64,000 nucleotides of DNA from Streptomyces subrutilus (GCF_008704535.1 NZ_CP023701.1:7540975-7604974); one strand, 5' to 3'. Shown: positions 1-8,356, numbered from the stretch's first letter. Numbers and translations are program-made. Notes: generated from the letters alone by a model not told the origin.

Positions 1-311
1 GGCTGCGGGAGATGTCGGCGGTGCTCGCCCGGATGGAGCCGGCCGCGATCGATGCCCTGGTCGCCGGGCTGAGCGGGTTCCGTGAGGCCGCGGGCGGGGT
101 GTTCGCCCACGGAGACGCGGCGGCCGGGCCGTCGGGAGCGGGGCCGGGCGGGTCCGGCCCCCCCGGCGGCGGTCCCGGCGGCGGGCGGGCTCCCGTACCG
201 GGCGCGACCGGGCCGCACCGGGCCGGGGGAGGGCCCGCGGCACGGGACGGCGGGCCGGGCGCGGACCCGAGCCGGGTGCGGGCTCCCGCACCCGTCTCCG
301 ACAGTGCTTAG
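1..311 (+). CDS. MarR-family regulator, C-terminal end only (partial)
   Basis: The reading frame is open from base 3 and ends at TAG 309-311. The visible residues LREMSAVLARMEPAAIDALV followed by a leucine-rich helix resemble the dimerisation helix at the end of MarR proteins. The DNA-binding domain lies outside the window, so the family call rests on this short helix alone. The last 65 or so residues are a Gly/Pro/Ala-rich tail that is not part of the MarR fold. Confidence 0.5.
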   Translation, partial: LREMSAVLARMEPAAIDALVAGLSGFREAAGGVFAHGDAAAGPSGAGPGGSGPPGGGPGGGRAPVPGATGPHRAGGGPAARDGGPGADPSRVRAPAPVSDSA

Positions 312-375
312 ATGCGCGCGGTACCGTCGACCCGGCACCCCCGTGGCCGGGGATGGTAATTGACCAGTTAAAATA

Positions 376-389
376 TTGCCTAACGGCAA
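376..389. promoter_or_regulatory. TTGCC/GGCAA inverted repeat upstream of the signalling module
   Basis: TTGCC-TAAC-GGCAA forms a 14-bp inverted repeat in a locally AT-richer stretch (358-400) just upstream of the PP2C gene. A TTGACC -35-like hexamer lies at 360-365. It could be a regulator site for the downstream operon or for the preceding MarR protein. This is inferred from symmetry only. Confidence 0.3.
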
Positions 390-473
390 ATGATCACTCT
401 AAGCTCGCCCCGGACGCAAGAGGCGCCCGCCGGGCGTTCCGCGCGCTCTGTGGCGAGAAGGGAAACGAACGCC

Positions 474-1757
474 ATGGAGAGCGCGCTGGGCCTGGGGTCG
501 CAGAACTCCGCCGAGCACGGCGGCGTGCCCGCCGCGCGGCAGCCCCGGCAGGCGTCCGCGTTCGAACGGGACCCGCTCCAGAGCCTGTGGAGCGGCCGCC
601 CGCCCCACGTCCTGCTCATCGAGGACGACGAGGGCGACGCCCTGCTCGTCGAGGAGCTGGTCGAGGACAGCGGGGTCGACGTACGCCTCGGCCGGGCCCG
701 CAGCCTCGCCGACGCCCTGTCCCTGCTCGACACCGACACGCCCCAGTGCGTCCTGCTCGACCTGCACCTGCCCGACGCGCAGGGCCTCGACGCCCTCAAC
801 CGGGTGCTCGCCCGGTCCGCGGAGGCCGCCGTCGTGGTCCTGACCGGCCTCTCCGAGGAGCAGGCCGGCCTCACCGCCGTCGCCGCCGGAGCCCAGGACT
901 ACCTGGTGAAGGGCCGGCTGGAGCCCGACGTCTTCATGCGGGCCATCCGCTACGCGATGCAGCGCAAGCAGACCGAGCTCGCCGCCGCCGCCCTGCAGAC
1001 GGGCCGCCTCCGGGCGGAGGAGAACGCCCGTCTCGAACGCGGCCTGCTCCCCACCCCGCTCCTGCTGGACGACACCGTCTCGGTGTGCGCCCGCTACCGG
1101 CCCGGCCGCGCTCAGGCCCTCCTGGGCGGTGACTTCTACGACGTCGTCCAGACCCCCGACGGGGCCACCCACGCGGTCGTCGGCGACGTCTCCGGGCACG
1201 GACCGGACGAAGCGGCCCTCGGCGTGTGCCTGCGCGTGGCGTGGCGCGCGTTCGTCATGGCCGGCGCCCGCGGGCAGGACCTGCTCGACCTCCTGGAGAA
1301 GATCCTGGTGGCGGAGCGGTCCGGACCCGAGATCTTCGCCACCCTCATCGCCCTGACCCGTACCGCGGGCGCCGACCACATCGCCGTGCAGCGCGCCGGC
1401 CACCCCGGATTCCTGGTCCGCTCCCCGTCAGGGGTCCGGCTGGAGGCCGTGCCCGGCGGCCCGGCCCTCGGGATCATGCCGGACTGGGACTCGTCCTGGC
1501 CCGTGACCGAGGTGCCGGTGGAGCCGGGCGGCGCCGTGATGTTCTTCACCGACGGACTGATCGAGGGACGCATCGCCTCGGGCTCCGACCGCCTCGACGA
1601 GGGCGGCCTGCTCGACATCGCCCGCAAGCACGCCGATCTGCCCGCCGACCCGTTCGTCGACACGCTGATCCACACCGCGGAGAGCCTGGCCGCGGAGTGG
1701 GGCGGCCTGGCCGACGACGTCGCCGTACTCCACCTCGAATGGAACACCTCTCCGTGA
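474..1757 (+). CDS. Response regulator with SpoIIE-type PP2C phosphatase output
   Basis: This 427-residue cytoplasmic protein has an N-terminal receiver (about residues 43-160: acidic pocket IEDDEGDALL, phospho-acceptor Asp about 96 in LLDLHLPD, Lys in VKGRL). A PP2C/SpoIIE serine phosphatase domain follows (about 200-425), with metal-binding motifs GGDFYDV and VVGDVSGHG and a distal FFTDGL. Such fusions dephosphorylate STAS anti-anti-sigma factors when the receiver is activated. The ATG at 474 has a purine-rich RBS (gagaaggga); a longer frame opens at 390 but has no RBS. The stop overlaps the GTG start of the kinase gene, so the two are probably co-translated. A STAS protein, a plausible substrate, is encoded 2.2 kb downstream. 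Confidence 0.9.
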   Translation: MESALGLGSQNSAEHGGVPAARQPRQASAFERDPLQSLWSGRPPHVLLIEDDEGDALLVEELVEDSGVDVRLGRARSLADALSLLDTDTPQCVLLDLHLPDAQGLDALNRVLARSAEAAVVVLTGLSEEQAGLTAVAAGAQDYLVKGRLEPDVFMRAIRYAMQRKQTELAAAALQTGRLRAEENARLERGLLPTPLLLDDTVSVCARYRPGRAQALLGGDFYDVVQTPDGATHAVVGDVSGHGPDEAALGVCLRVAWRAFVMAGARGQDLLDLLEKILVAERSGPEIFATLIALTRTAGADHIAVQRAGHPGFLVRSPSGVRLEAVPGGPALGIMPDWDSSWPVTEVPVEPGGAVMFFTDGLIEGRIASGSDRLDEGGLLDIARKHADLPADPFVDTLIHTAESLAAEWGGLADDVAVLHLEWNTSP

Positions 1758-3472
1758 CACCCCGGGAACAAGCAGAACCCCGCCCTGCCCGTACGCCGTC
1801 CTCCGCCGGCGCGGTCAGAGCGGCCGGTTCCGCCGTCCGCGGACTGAGCGTGCAGGCCTGGTTCGCCACGGTCCTCGCGCTGCTCGCCGTCATGGTCCTC
1901 GGCACCGCCGCGGTGGGCGCTGCGCTGCTGTCGAACACCACCGCGGCCGGCGACCGGATCGTCTACGGCATCGCCCCGGCCCAGCGTGACGCCCTGCGGA
2001 TGGAATCAGCGCTCCTCGACCAGGAGACCGGGGTCCGCGGCTACCTCCTGACCCAGGAGCCGGACCTGCTCGAACCGTACGAGCGAGGCCGCACCAACGA
2101 GGCCGCCGCGGCCCGCACGCTCTTCGTCGAGCTCGCCGGCGAGGACGGCGCGACCGCGGACGTACGGGCCGTCGAAGAGGCCGCGCGCGTCTGGCGCGAC
2201 GAGTTCGCGACCCCCGCCGTCGAGGCCGTGCGCAGCGGCGCCGCCGTCCCGTCCGTCCAGGAGGGCAAGGCGCGCTTCGACGAGGTGCGCCGGAAGATCG
2301 ACGCGCAGCAGACCCGGCTGAACACGATGCAGGCCGACGCGCGGGCCACCTTCGCCGACGCCCGCTCCGAGCGCGACCACATCCTCCTGGCGATCCTCGC
2401 GGCGTTCCTGCTGGCGGGCGTCTGCCTCGCGGTCCTGCTCCAGGTCGGCGTCGTACGCCCGCTGGGCGTCGTACGGGCCGCGTCCCGGCGGGTGGCCGAC
2501 GGGCGGTTCGACGAGGAGATCCCCCAGCGCGGACCCGCCGACCTGCGCTCGCTCGCCCTCGCGGTGGAAGCCATGCGCCGGCGCACGGTCGAGGAGCTCG
2601 CGGCCTCGCTGCGCAATGCCGAGGAGCTGAAGCGCACGGCCGCCGACCTCGACGCCCAGGCCGTGGAGCTGCGCCGGTCCAACGCCGAGCTGGAGCAGTT
2701 CGCGTACGTGGCCTCGCACGACCTCCAGGAGCCGCTGCGCAAGGTCGCCTCCTTCTGCCAGCTCCTGGAGAAGCGCTACGGCGACCGGCTCGACGACCGC
2801 GGAGCCCAGTACATCGGCTTCGCCGTCGACGGCGCCAAGCGGATGCAGGTGCTGATCAACGACCTGCTGACCTTCTCCCGGGTCGGCCGCGTCCAGGACG
2901 CCCGCGAGTCCGTGGCCCTCGACGGGACGCTCGACCGCGCCCTGCGCAACCTCGCGACCGCGGTGGAGGAGAGCGAGGCCGAGGTCACACGGCCGCAGAC
3001 GCTTCCCGCGGTGGAGGGCGACCCGACGCTGCTCACCATGCTCTGGCAGAACCTCGTGGCCAACGCGGTCAAGTTCCGGGCGCCCGGTCGCACCCCGCGC
3101 GTGGACATCGCGCACCGCACCGACACCGAGGCGGACCCCGGCTTCCACACCTTCACCGTCACGGACAACGGGATCGGCATCGACCCCGAGTTCGCGGAGA
3201 AGGTGTTCGTGATCTTCCAGCGGCTGCACGGCCGGGAGGCGTACGGCGGCACCGGGATCGGCCTGTCGCTCTGCAAGAAGATCGTCGAGCACGCGGGCGG
3301 CCGCATCTGGATCGACACCACGCACACCGGCGGGACGCGGCTGGTGTTCACCCTGCCCGTCCAGGACGCCGACCCGGCCGGGTCGGACGCACCGTCCGCC
3401 CCGCCCGTTCCCCAGACCCGTACGTCACCCGAGAGCGCCGGAGCCACGGCCGCGGAAGGAACCACCCCATGA
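1754..3472 (+). CDS. CHASE3/HAMP sensor histidine kinase
   Basis: A membrane histidine kinase of about 572 residues. It has one membrane segment (about 36-58), a CHASE3-like extracellular helical domain (motif QETGVRGYLLT), a second membrane helix (about 210-235), HAMP, a coiled coil, HisKA with phospho-acceptor His in VASHDLQEPLR (about 321), and a HATPase with N box (NLVANAVKF), G1 (TDNGIGID) and G2 (GGTGIGLSL). The architecture matches phytochrome-like/CHASE3 kinases that pair with Rcp1-like regulators. The GTG at 1754 overlaps the previous stop (GTGA); an ATG at 1739 is an alternative. Its stop overlaps the next start (ATGA), so the response regulator downstream is its likely partner. Confidence 0.9.
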   Translation: MTPREQAEPRPARTPSSAGAVRAAGSAVRGLSVQAWFATVLALLAVMVLGTAAVGAALLSNTTAAGDRIVYGIAPAQRDALRMESALLDQETGVRGYLLTQEPDLLEPYERGRTNEAAAARTLFVELAGEDGATADVRAVEEAARVWRDEFATPAVEAVRSGAAVPSVQEGKARFDEVRRKIDAQQTRLNTMQADARATFADARSERDHILLAILAAFLLAGVCLAVLLQVGVVRPLGVVRAASRRVADGRFDEEIPQRGPADLRSLALAVEAMRRRTVEELAASLRNAEELKRTAADLDAQAVELRRSNAELEQFAYVASHDLQEPLRKVASFCQLLEKRYGDRLDDRGAQYIGFAVDGAKRMQVLINDLLTFSRVGRVQDARESVALDGTLDRALRNLATAVEESEAEVTRPQTLPAVEGDPTLLTMLWQNLVANAVKFRAPGRTPRVDIAHRTDTEADPGFHTFTVTDNGIGIDPEFAEKVFVIFQRLHGREAYGGTGIGLSLCKKIVEHAGGRIWIDTTHTGGTRLVFTLPVQDADPAGSDAPSAPPVPQTRTSPESAGATAAEGTTP

Positions 3473-3927
3473 CCATGGCGACCCCCCAGCCCCAGGCTCA
3501 GCCCGCGGAAGTGCTGCTCGTCGAGGACGACGCCGGCGACGAGCTCATGACGCGCGAGGCGTTCGAGGACAACAAGATCGGCAACAACCTGCACGTGGTG
3601 CGGGACGGCCTCGAAGCGCTGGACTTCCTCTACCGGCGCGGCGAGTACGCCGAGGCCCCGCGTCCGGACCTGATCCTCCTCGACCTGAACCTGCCCAAGT
3701 ACGACGGCAGGCAGGTCCTCGAACAGATCAAGACCGACCCGGAGCTGAGCCACATCCCCGTGGTGGTGCTCACCACGTCGGCGGCCGAGGAGGACATCCT
3801 GCGCAGCTACAAGCTGCACGCCAACGCGTACGTGACGAAGCCGGTCGACCTCGACCAGTTCATCCGGGCGATCCAGCAGATCGACGACTTCTTCGTGACC
3901 GTGGTGAAGCTGCCGCGGTCCGTCTGA
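3469..3927 (+). CDS. Single-domain response regulator (Rcp1-like)
   Basis: A 152-residue stand-alone receiver. The acidic pair is in LLVEDDAGDE, the phospho-acceptor is Asp72 in LLDLNLPKYDG, the conserved Thr is in VVLTTSA and the Lys in YVTKPVDLDQF. There is no output domain, so it must act by protein contact or as a phosphate shuttle. The YRRGEY and LPKYDGRQVL segments are typical of the Rcp1 group that pairs with CHASE3 or phytochrome kinases. It overlaps the kinase stop by ATGA, which argues for a cognate pair. Confidence 0.92.
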   Translation: MTMATPQPQAQPAEVLLVEDDAGDELMTREAFEDNKIGNNLHVVRDGLEALDFLYRRGEYAEAPRPDLILLDLNLPKYDGRQVLEQIKTDPELSHIPVVVLTTSAAEEDILRSYKLHANAYVTKPVDLDQFIRAIQQIDDFFVTVVKLPRSV

Positions 3928-3956
3928 CAGCAGCACAAGAGAAGGTGGGGAAAGAC

Positions 3957-4319
3957 ATGGCCGTGCACCACTCCGGCGCGCACAACAGCGTCGAGGCGCG
4001 TTCCGAGGGGGACGTGCGCATCGTCGTGATGGCGGGCGAGTTCGACATGGACAGCGTGGGCGAGCTGCGGACGGCGCTGGACCCCGAGGCGGCCGGCGTC
4101 ACCCGGTTCGTCCTGGACGTCTCCGGCGTGACCTTCGCCGACTCGACCGCGCTCAGCATCATGCTGCAGCCCGCGCTCGACCGGCCCGTCGTGCTGGCGG
4201 GACAGGTCCCCGACCGGCTGGCACGGCTCCTCGAAGTCACCGGCGCCGACCGGGCCTTCGTGGCCGCGCCGACGCTGGCCGAGGCGATCGTCGTCGCGGT
4301 GCCGCCGAGGCGGCGCTGA
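3957..4319 (+). CDS. STAS-domain anti-sigma factor antagonist
   Basis: A 120-residue single STAS domain. The motif LDVSGVTFADSTALSIM contains the Ser (in DST) that partner-switch kinases phosphorylate. RsbV/SpoIIAA-type proteins bind the kinase and free the sigma factor when dephosphorylated. The ATG at 3957 is preceded by gaaggtggg at good spacing; a GTG at 3945 in the same frame lacks this. It lies 29 bases after the response regulator and 146 bases before an anti-sigma-type ATPase, completing a partner-switch set. Confidence 0.88.
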   Translation: MAVHHSGAHNSVEARSEGDVRIVVMAGEFDMDSVGELRTALDPEAAGVTRFVLDVSGVTFADSTALSIMLQPALDRPVVLAGQVPDRLARLLEVTGADRAFVAAPTLAEAIVVAVPPRRR

Positions 4320-4465
4320 GCGCACGGCGAGCCGACGGCGCGGAGGGACCGGGCCGGAGGGAACCGGGGAGGGCGGGGGCGCGTGTTTGCCCCTGTGATT
4401 GCGGAGCCGTGTTCGGGGCAAACGGACACGGTCCGGCCATGACGACACCGCCGAGGAGGTGAACG

Positions 4466-4903
4466 GTGCACCACGTGGAGTACGGACCGACGCACCCGGT
4501 ACCCCGCACCGCCATGCAGGCGAGGGACCGTGTGCGATCGCTCATCGAGTCTTCCGGCCTGCTGCCGGCGGGTGCCGGAGGCGGCGCCGAACCCGAGGAG
4601 GGCGCCCTGACCGACGCGCTGCTCGTGACCTCGGAACTGGCGACGAACGCCATCCGCCACGGCGGCGGCATCACCGGCTTCAGCGCCTCCCTGTCGGCGG
4701 ACGGGCTGCGGCTCGCGATCGCCGACGCGAGCGGTGACAGCCCGGTGACGCTGGCGCGCGTCCCCGGCACGTTCCCCGTGGGAGGCTTCGGCTGGCCCCT
4801 GATCTGCCGGCTCACCCACAGCGTGTCGATCAGCCCGACACCGCAGGGCGGCAAGCGCATCGAGATCGTCATGCCCCTGGCCCCCACCCCACGACCGGCC
4901 TGA
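4466..4903 (+). CDS. Anti-sigma-type ATP-binding protein (HATPase_c_2)
   Basis: A 145-residue GHKL ATPase without membrane segments. The N box is LLVTSELATNAIRHGGG, followed by LAIADASGDSP (G1-like) and GGFGWPLICRL in place of the usual G2. This is the RsbW/SpoIIAB-like family that binds STAS antagonists or sigma factors, common in Streptomyces. The GTG start at 4466 follows a strong RBS (gaggaggtgaac). No sigma factor is adjacent, so the target is unknown. The G2 box is less canonical than in RsbW. Confidence 0.85.
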   Translation: MHHVEYGPTHPVPRTAMQARDRVRSLIESSGLLPAGAGGGAEPEEGALTDALLVTSELATNAIRHGGGITGFSASLSADGLRLAIADASGDSPVTLARVPGTFPVGGFGWPLICRLTHSVSISPTPQGGKRIEIVMPLAPTPRPA

Positions 4904-4981
4904 ACCCCGGCGGGCCCCTCGCCCGTACGGCGGTGGACCTATTCGGTGGCGCCCGGCGCACGTACGCCGATCCTGGTCGGC

Positions 4982-5305
4982 ATGGGGGAATCCACATACC
5001 GGCTCCGTGCCGTCCGCACGGCTTCGCGGGAGCTGAAGTGCGCCCCGGCGCGGGTGCAGTGGGATCCCGAACGCGATCTGCAGCTGCGACCGCTCGCCCA
5101 CCGCTCCCTGCAACTCGGCCTGGCCGGTGAGGCCGCCGAACGCTACGCCGACGAGTGGACCGTCGGGATCACGGACGTCACCCCGCTCGCGCACGCGGTG
5201 CACGCCCACGTGAAGGACGGGGACCTGGAGGCGGCCCGCCGGCTGCTGCCCGACGAACGCCCCTACCCCGCGGGCGACCGGCTCCTGGCCCCGCTGCGCG
5301 GTTGA
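4982..5305 (+). CDS. DUF4291-family protein with internal deletion
   Basis: The 107-residue product starts like DUF4291 proteins (STYRLRAVRTAS) and jumps directly to the conserved C-terminal half (APARVQWDPERDL, HRSLQLGLAGEA, DEWTVGITDVTPLA). Full-length members, as I remember them, have about 200 residues and a central segment rich in Trp and Tyr. About 90 codons between these blocks are missing here without loss of frame. The family has no assigned function. The ATG at 4982 begins the recognisable N-terminus; a GTG at 4946 is also in frame. It is probably non-functional. Confidence 0.6.
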   Translation: MGESTYRLRAVRTASRELKCAPARVQWDPERDLQLRPLAHRSLQLGLAGEAAERYADEWTVGITDVTPLAHAVHAHVKDGDLEAARRLLPDERPYPAGDRLLAPLRG

Positions 5306-5342
5306 ACCGCCCGGCCCGGGGCCGGCCCGCGTGCCCGCGCCG

Positions 5343-6650
5343 TCAGCGCGCCGCGCCGGAGCTGCGCAGCACGGCCACCACCTGCGCCGTGATCTCGCGT
5401 TCGGTGCGCTCGAAGTCCGCGCCGGTCAGCTGCGCCGGATCGGCGGGCAGTCCGGTGAGGACGGGGGTGTGGAGGTGGCCGCCCGGCAGGGCGGGCCGGA
5501 GCTCCAGACGGAGCCGGTTCGAGCGGTAGGCGACCTCGTTGGAAAGGTAGCCGCCGCCCCCGCCGGCGACGGCGCGCGACCCGGCGGTCGGTCCGTCCGG
5601 CCGGTCCACGGGGGTCCGCTGCCCGGCCGGGATCTCGGAGACGGCCGTGTTCAGGCGCACCGGGTACGGCGTCTGCACGGCGGTCATCGCGTCCGTGGGC
5701 AGGCTGGTGCGCAGGAACTCGGCCCCGGGCCCGAGCCCCGGAGCGGTCACCGGGTGCGCGTACGTGCCGCCCGAGAGGGCGTCGGCGTTGTCCGGGTACG
5801 GGTCGGCCGATCGGTTGCGGCCCGCCCAGGCCTCCAGGGTGAACAGCCCCGGGTACCCCTGGCTGATGCTGGTGATCATGTCCGCTGCCCGCGGACCGGA
5901 CGCCAGACGCGGGCCGTACGCCCGCTCGACGATGCCCGCGTCGAAGTCGGCGTAGCGCACGGGCAGGACGACGGCTCGGAACTCGGCCTTCGTGCCGTCG
6001 GCCAGGGTGATCCGTCGGCCGTTGAGCTGGAGCGCGGCCGAGCCGGAGGGGTTGGCGCGGCGCAGTTCGGCATCCAACCCGAACGGGTCGAACCCGCTGA
6101 CGAAGATCCTCCGCACCCCCGGTGTGCCACGGAAGTCATTGGCGGTCAGACCGCGCGAGGCGTCCTCGAAGCGGGACTTCAGGGCGGCCCGGTCGACCGC
6201 GAAGTCCGGTGTCCAGCGCTCCAGTTGTACGGTCATCGCCAGCCTGGCCCAGTACAGCGGCCGGTCGTCCCCGGCGGCCAGGTCGCCACCGGACCGGCGT
6301 CCCTGCGCCCGGTCGACGGCGGCCCGCCACAGGCTCTCGCCCCAGGTGTCGAGGAGCCGCCGCGCCTCGGCGGCGTCGCGCGCGCCGCACAGGGCGGCGG
6401 GGAACCGCCGCACGAAGGCGTCGAAGCCGCCGCGCCCGGTGAGCGCGGCGGTCCTCGGGTCGGCGAGGCGACGCTGTTCGGGGTCCGGCGCAACCGGGGC
6501 GGTGCGTGCGGAGACGGCGGCGTCGGCGCCGGAGCAGCCGGGCGGCAGCGCGGTGTCCGCGCGGGCCACGGCGGGGGGCAGGACGGCGGTGACGCCGAGG
6601 AGTGCGGCGGCGAGTGCCGCACGGCGTAAGAACATCATGCGATGTGACAT
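5343..6650 (-). CDS. Secreted pyroglutamyl-peptidase-like protein, catalytic Cys replaced
   Basis: A 435-residue protein with a Sec signal peptide (hydrophobic AALAAALLGVTAVLPP, cleavage near ARADT). The C-terminal half has peptidase C15 features: the oxyanion strand IFVSGFDPFG, VLPVRYADFD, a Glu in FTLEAWAGRN, and a C-terminal His (about 394) in HLHTPVLTG. Where pyroglutamyl peptidases have Cys-Asn, this protein has Ser370-Asn in GGGGGYLSNEVAY. It may be a serine variant, an inactive homologue or a different amidase. The N-terminal 190 residues are extra relative to the roughly 215-residue enzymes. The ATG at 6650 gives the best signal peptide; two further ATGs lie just downstream. Confidence 0.8.
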   Translation of the reverse strand: MSHRMMFLRRAALAAALLGVTAVLPPAVARADTALPPGCSGADAAVSARTAPVAPDPEQRRLADPRTAALTGRGGFDAFVRRFPAALCGARDAAEARRLLDTWGESLWRAAVDRAQGRRSGGDLAAGDDRPLYWARLAMTVQLERWTPDFAVDRAALKSRFEDASRGLTANDFRGTPGVRRIFVSGFDPFGLDAELRRANPSGSAALQLNGRRITLADGTKAEFRAVVLPVRYADFDAGIVERAYGPRLASGPRAADMITSISQGYPGLFTLEAWAGRNRSADPYPDNADALSGGTYAHPVTAPGLGPGAEFLRTSLPTDAMTAVQTPYPVRLNTAVSEIPAGQRTPVDRPDGPTAGSRAVAGGGGGYLSNEVAYRSNRLRLELRPALPGGHLHTPVLTGLPADPAQLTGADFERTEREITAQVVAVLRSSGAAR

Positions 6651-7077
6651 TACATAGGGTGTCAGTTTCTGTCAGGGCACGGGATCACCGGGCGACCCGA
6701 CCCCGCTCCGGGCCCACCGGTCCGTCACGGCGCGCCGCACGGAACCGCTGATCTGGCCCGAAGCCCCCGCAGCCCGCATCTATCGAGCCGCGCGCGGACC
6801 GCTGCCGCAGGGGCGCGGGGAGGGGAGAGAACAAGCCGTTTGTGCGCCGGTCCGCGGCGCGCCGCCGGTCGGCGTAACGGGTATTTCCCCACGCAACCCC
6901 CGCCCGACGCGCCTGATGTCGGCGAACGGCTTGTTGCTGTCTCATGACGTCATGCGGGACGGGCTTGCCAGCATTTTTAGGCATACCTAACCTAGGTCTC
7001 CGGCCGACCCCGAACCAACCACCGGCCGCCCGCACGTACGCACTTCGGATCCCTCCCCCCACCGAAGGAGCCCTTTG
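6651..7077. other. Intergenic promoter region between divergent genes
   Basis: There is no convincing gene here. It separates the secreted peptidase-like gene (minus) from doxX (plus). It contains a perfect 12-bp palindrome CATGACGTCATG at 6943-6954 and an iron-box-like site at 6978-6996. Confidence 0.6.
6978..6996. promoter_or_regulatory. Iron-box-like operator (DmdR/IdeR type)
   Basis: On the minus strand the site reads CTAGGTTAGGTATGCCTAA. It matches 14 of 19 positions of the actinobacterial iron box TTAGGTTAGGCTAACCTAA, with both AGG/CCT arms kept. It lies about 80 bases upstream of the doxX start, so iron-dependent repression by a DtxR-family protein is plausible. No iron-uptake gene is adjacent. 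Confidence 0.5.
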
Positions 7078-7533
7078 ATGACCGGTCGCTTCGACAGAGC
7101 CCAGCCCTACGCACTCGGTCTGTTCCGCATCGTCACCGGACTGCTCTTCGCCTGCCACGGCGCCGCGTCCCTCTTCGGTGTCCTCGGCGGCGCCCACGGC
7201 GGCGGTACCGTCCCCGCCGGCGCGTGGCCCGGCTGGTACGCCGCCGCGATCCAGCTCGGCGCCGGAGTCCTGGTCCTGTTCGGCCTCGGCACGCGCTCCG
7301 CCGCCTTCGTCGCGTCCGGCTCGATGGCCTACGCCTACTTCTCCGTCCACCAGTCGGTGTCGCTCTGGCCGCTGCAGAACGGCGGCGAGGCCTCCGCCAT
7401 GTTCTGCTGGGCGTTCCTGCTGCTCGTGTTCACCGGGCCCGGCGCGTTCGCCGTGGACCGGGTGTTCGGTGCCCGCGCGGTGCACGGCCGTCAAGAGGAG
7501 CAGCACCAGGCCAAGGCCCCCGTACCCGCCTGA
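7078..7533 (+). CDS. DoxX-family membrane protein
   Basis: A 151-residue protein with four hydrophobic helices. The N-terminal FRIVTGLLFACHGAASLFG matches DoxX, followed by AAAIQLGAGVLVLFGLGTR and AYFSVHQSVSLWPLQNGGE. DoxX proteins are small quinone- or redox-associated membrane subunits of varied function. ATG 7078 has the RBS gaaggag; the TTG immediately before it is not needed. The upstream iron-box-like site suggests iron regulation. The C-terminus is a short charged cytoplasmic tail. Confidence 0.85.
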   Translation: MTGRFDRAQPYALGLFRIVTGLLFACHGAASLFGVLGGAHGGGTVPAGAWPGWYAAAIQLGAGVLVLFGLGTRSAAFVASGSMAYAYFSVHQSVSLWPLQNGGEASAMFCWAFLLLVFTGPGAFAVDRVFGARAVHGRQEEQHQAKAPVPA

Positions 7534-7686
7534 CCGGACCGGCCCCGGACGGGCCGCGCGCCGTACACGGCCCGGCCCGGCCGCCCCGCCCAGTGCCCGC
7601 TCGCCCACTGCCCGCCCGCCCGCCGGCCTTGACGGCCGGGCCGGGGCGGGTGTGCGCGGGGCCGGGGTCGCGGGCAGGATACGGGG

Positions 7687-8316
7687 GTGGACACGACGGA
7701 ACTGGTGGAGCGGGCCCGCGCACTGGCCGCGCGGGACGGCGGCGGCCGGCGCATCCTCGGGATCGCCGGGCCGCCGGGCGCGGGCAAGTCGACCCTGGCC
7801 GCACGGCTCGCCGAGGCACTGGGGCCGGCGGTGGCCGTGGTGGTGCCCATGGACGGATTCCACCTCGCCCGTGCCGAACTGGAACGCCTGGGCCGGGCGG
7901 ACCGCAAAGGGGCCGAGGACACCTTCGACACGGCCGGCTACGTGGCTCTGCTGCGCCGCCTGCGCGCCACCCCCAACGCCACCGCTCCCGTCTACGCGCC
8001 CGCCTTCGACCGGTCCCTGGAGGAGCCGATCGCCGGGAGCGTGCCGGTCGGCCCGGCCGTCCCCCTGGTGATCACGGAGGGAAACTACCTGCTCCACGAC
8101 GCGGGGGAGTGGGCGCACGTACGGCCCCTGCTCGACGAGTCCTGGTACCTGGCCCCCGACGACGGGCTGCGGGTCGGCCGACTGGTCGAGAGGCACGTAC
8201 GGCACGGCAAGGACCCCGCGCAGGCGCGTGCCTGGGTGGCCCGCTCGGACGAGGCCAACGCCCGTCTGATCGCACGCGGTCGCGACCGCGCGGACCTGGT
8301 CCTGGACTGCGGCTGA
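7687..8316 (+). CDS. Nucleoside/uridine-kinase-like P-loop kinase
   Basis: A 209-residue cytoplasmic kinase with Walker A GPPGAGKST near the N-terminus, MDGFHLA (substrate-site Asp as in uridine and pantothenate kinases), a YAPAFDRSLEEP loop, and VITEGNYLL. It belongs to the PRK/UDK-like group of nucleoside or fructose kinase homologues found widely in Streptomyces. The exact substrate cannot be read from sequence. The GTG start at 7687 lies shortly after ggcaggatacggg. It is monocistronic and convergent with the aldo/keto reductase gene. Confidence 0.82.
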   Translation: MDTTELVERARALAARDGGGRRILGIAGPPGAGKSTLAARLAEALGPAVAVVVPMDGFHLARAELERLGRADRKGAEDTFDTAGYVALLRRLRATPNATAPVYAPAFDRSLEEPIAGSVPVGPAVPLVITEGNYLLHDAGEWAHVRPLLDESWYLAPDDGLRVGRLVERHVRHGKDPAQARAWVARSDEANARLIARGRDRADLVLDCG

Positions 8317-8327
8317 CCCCTGAGCGG

Positions 8328-8345
8328 GGCCGCCCGCGGGCGGCC
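8328..8345. terminator. Bidirectional GC-rich hairpin between convergent genes
   Basis: A perfect 18-bp palindrome GGCCGCCCGCGGGCGGCC lies between the kinase stop (8316) and the aldo/keto reductase stop (8357). Its position suits a shared terminator; no U-tract is present, as is usual in Streptomyces. Confidence 0.55.
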
Positions 8346-8356
8346 GCCGTGCTACC

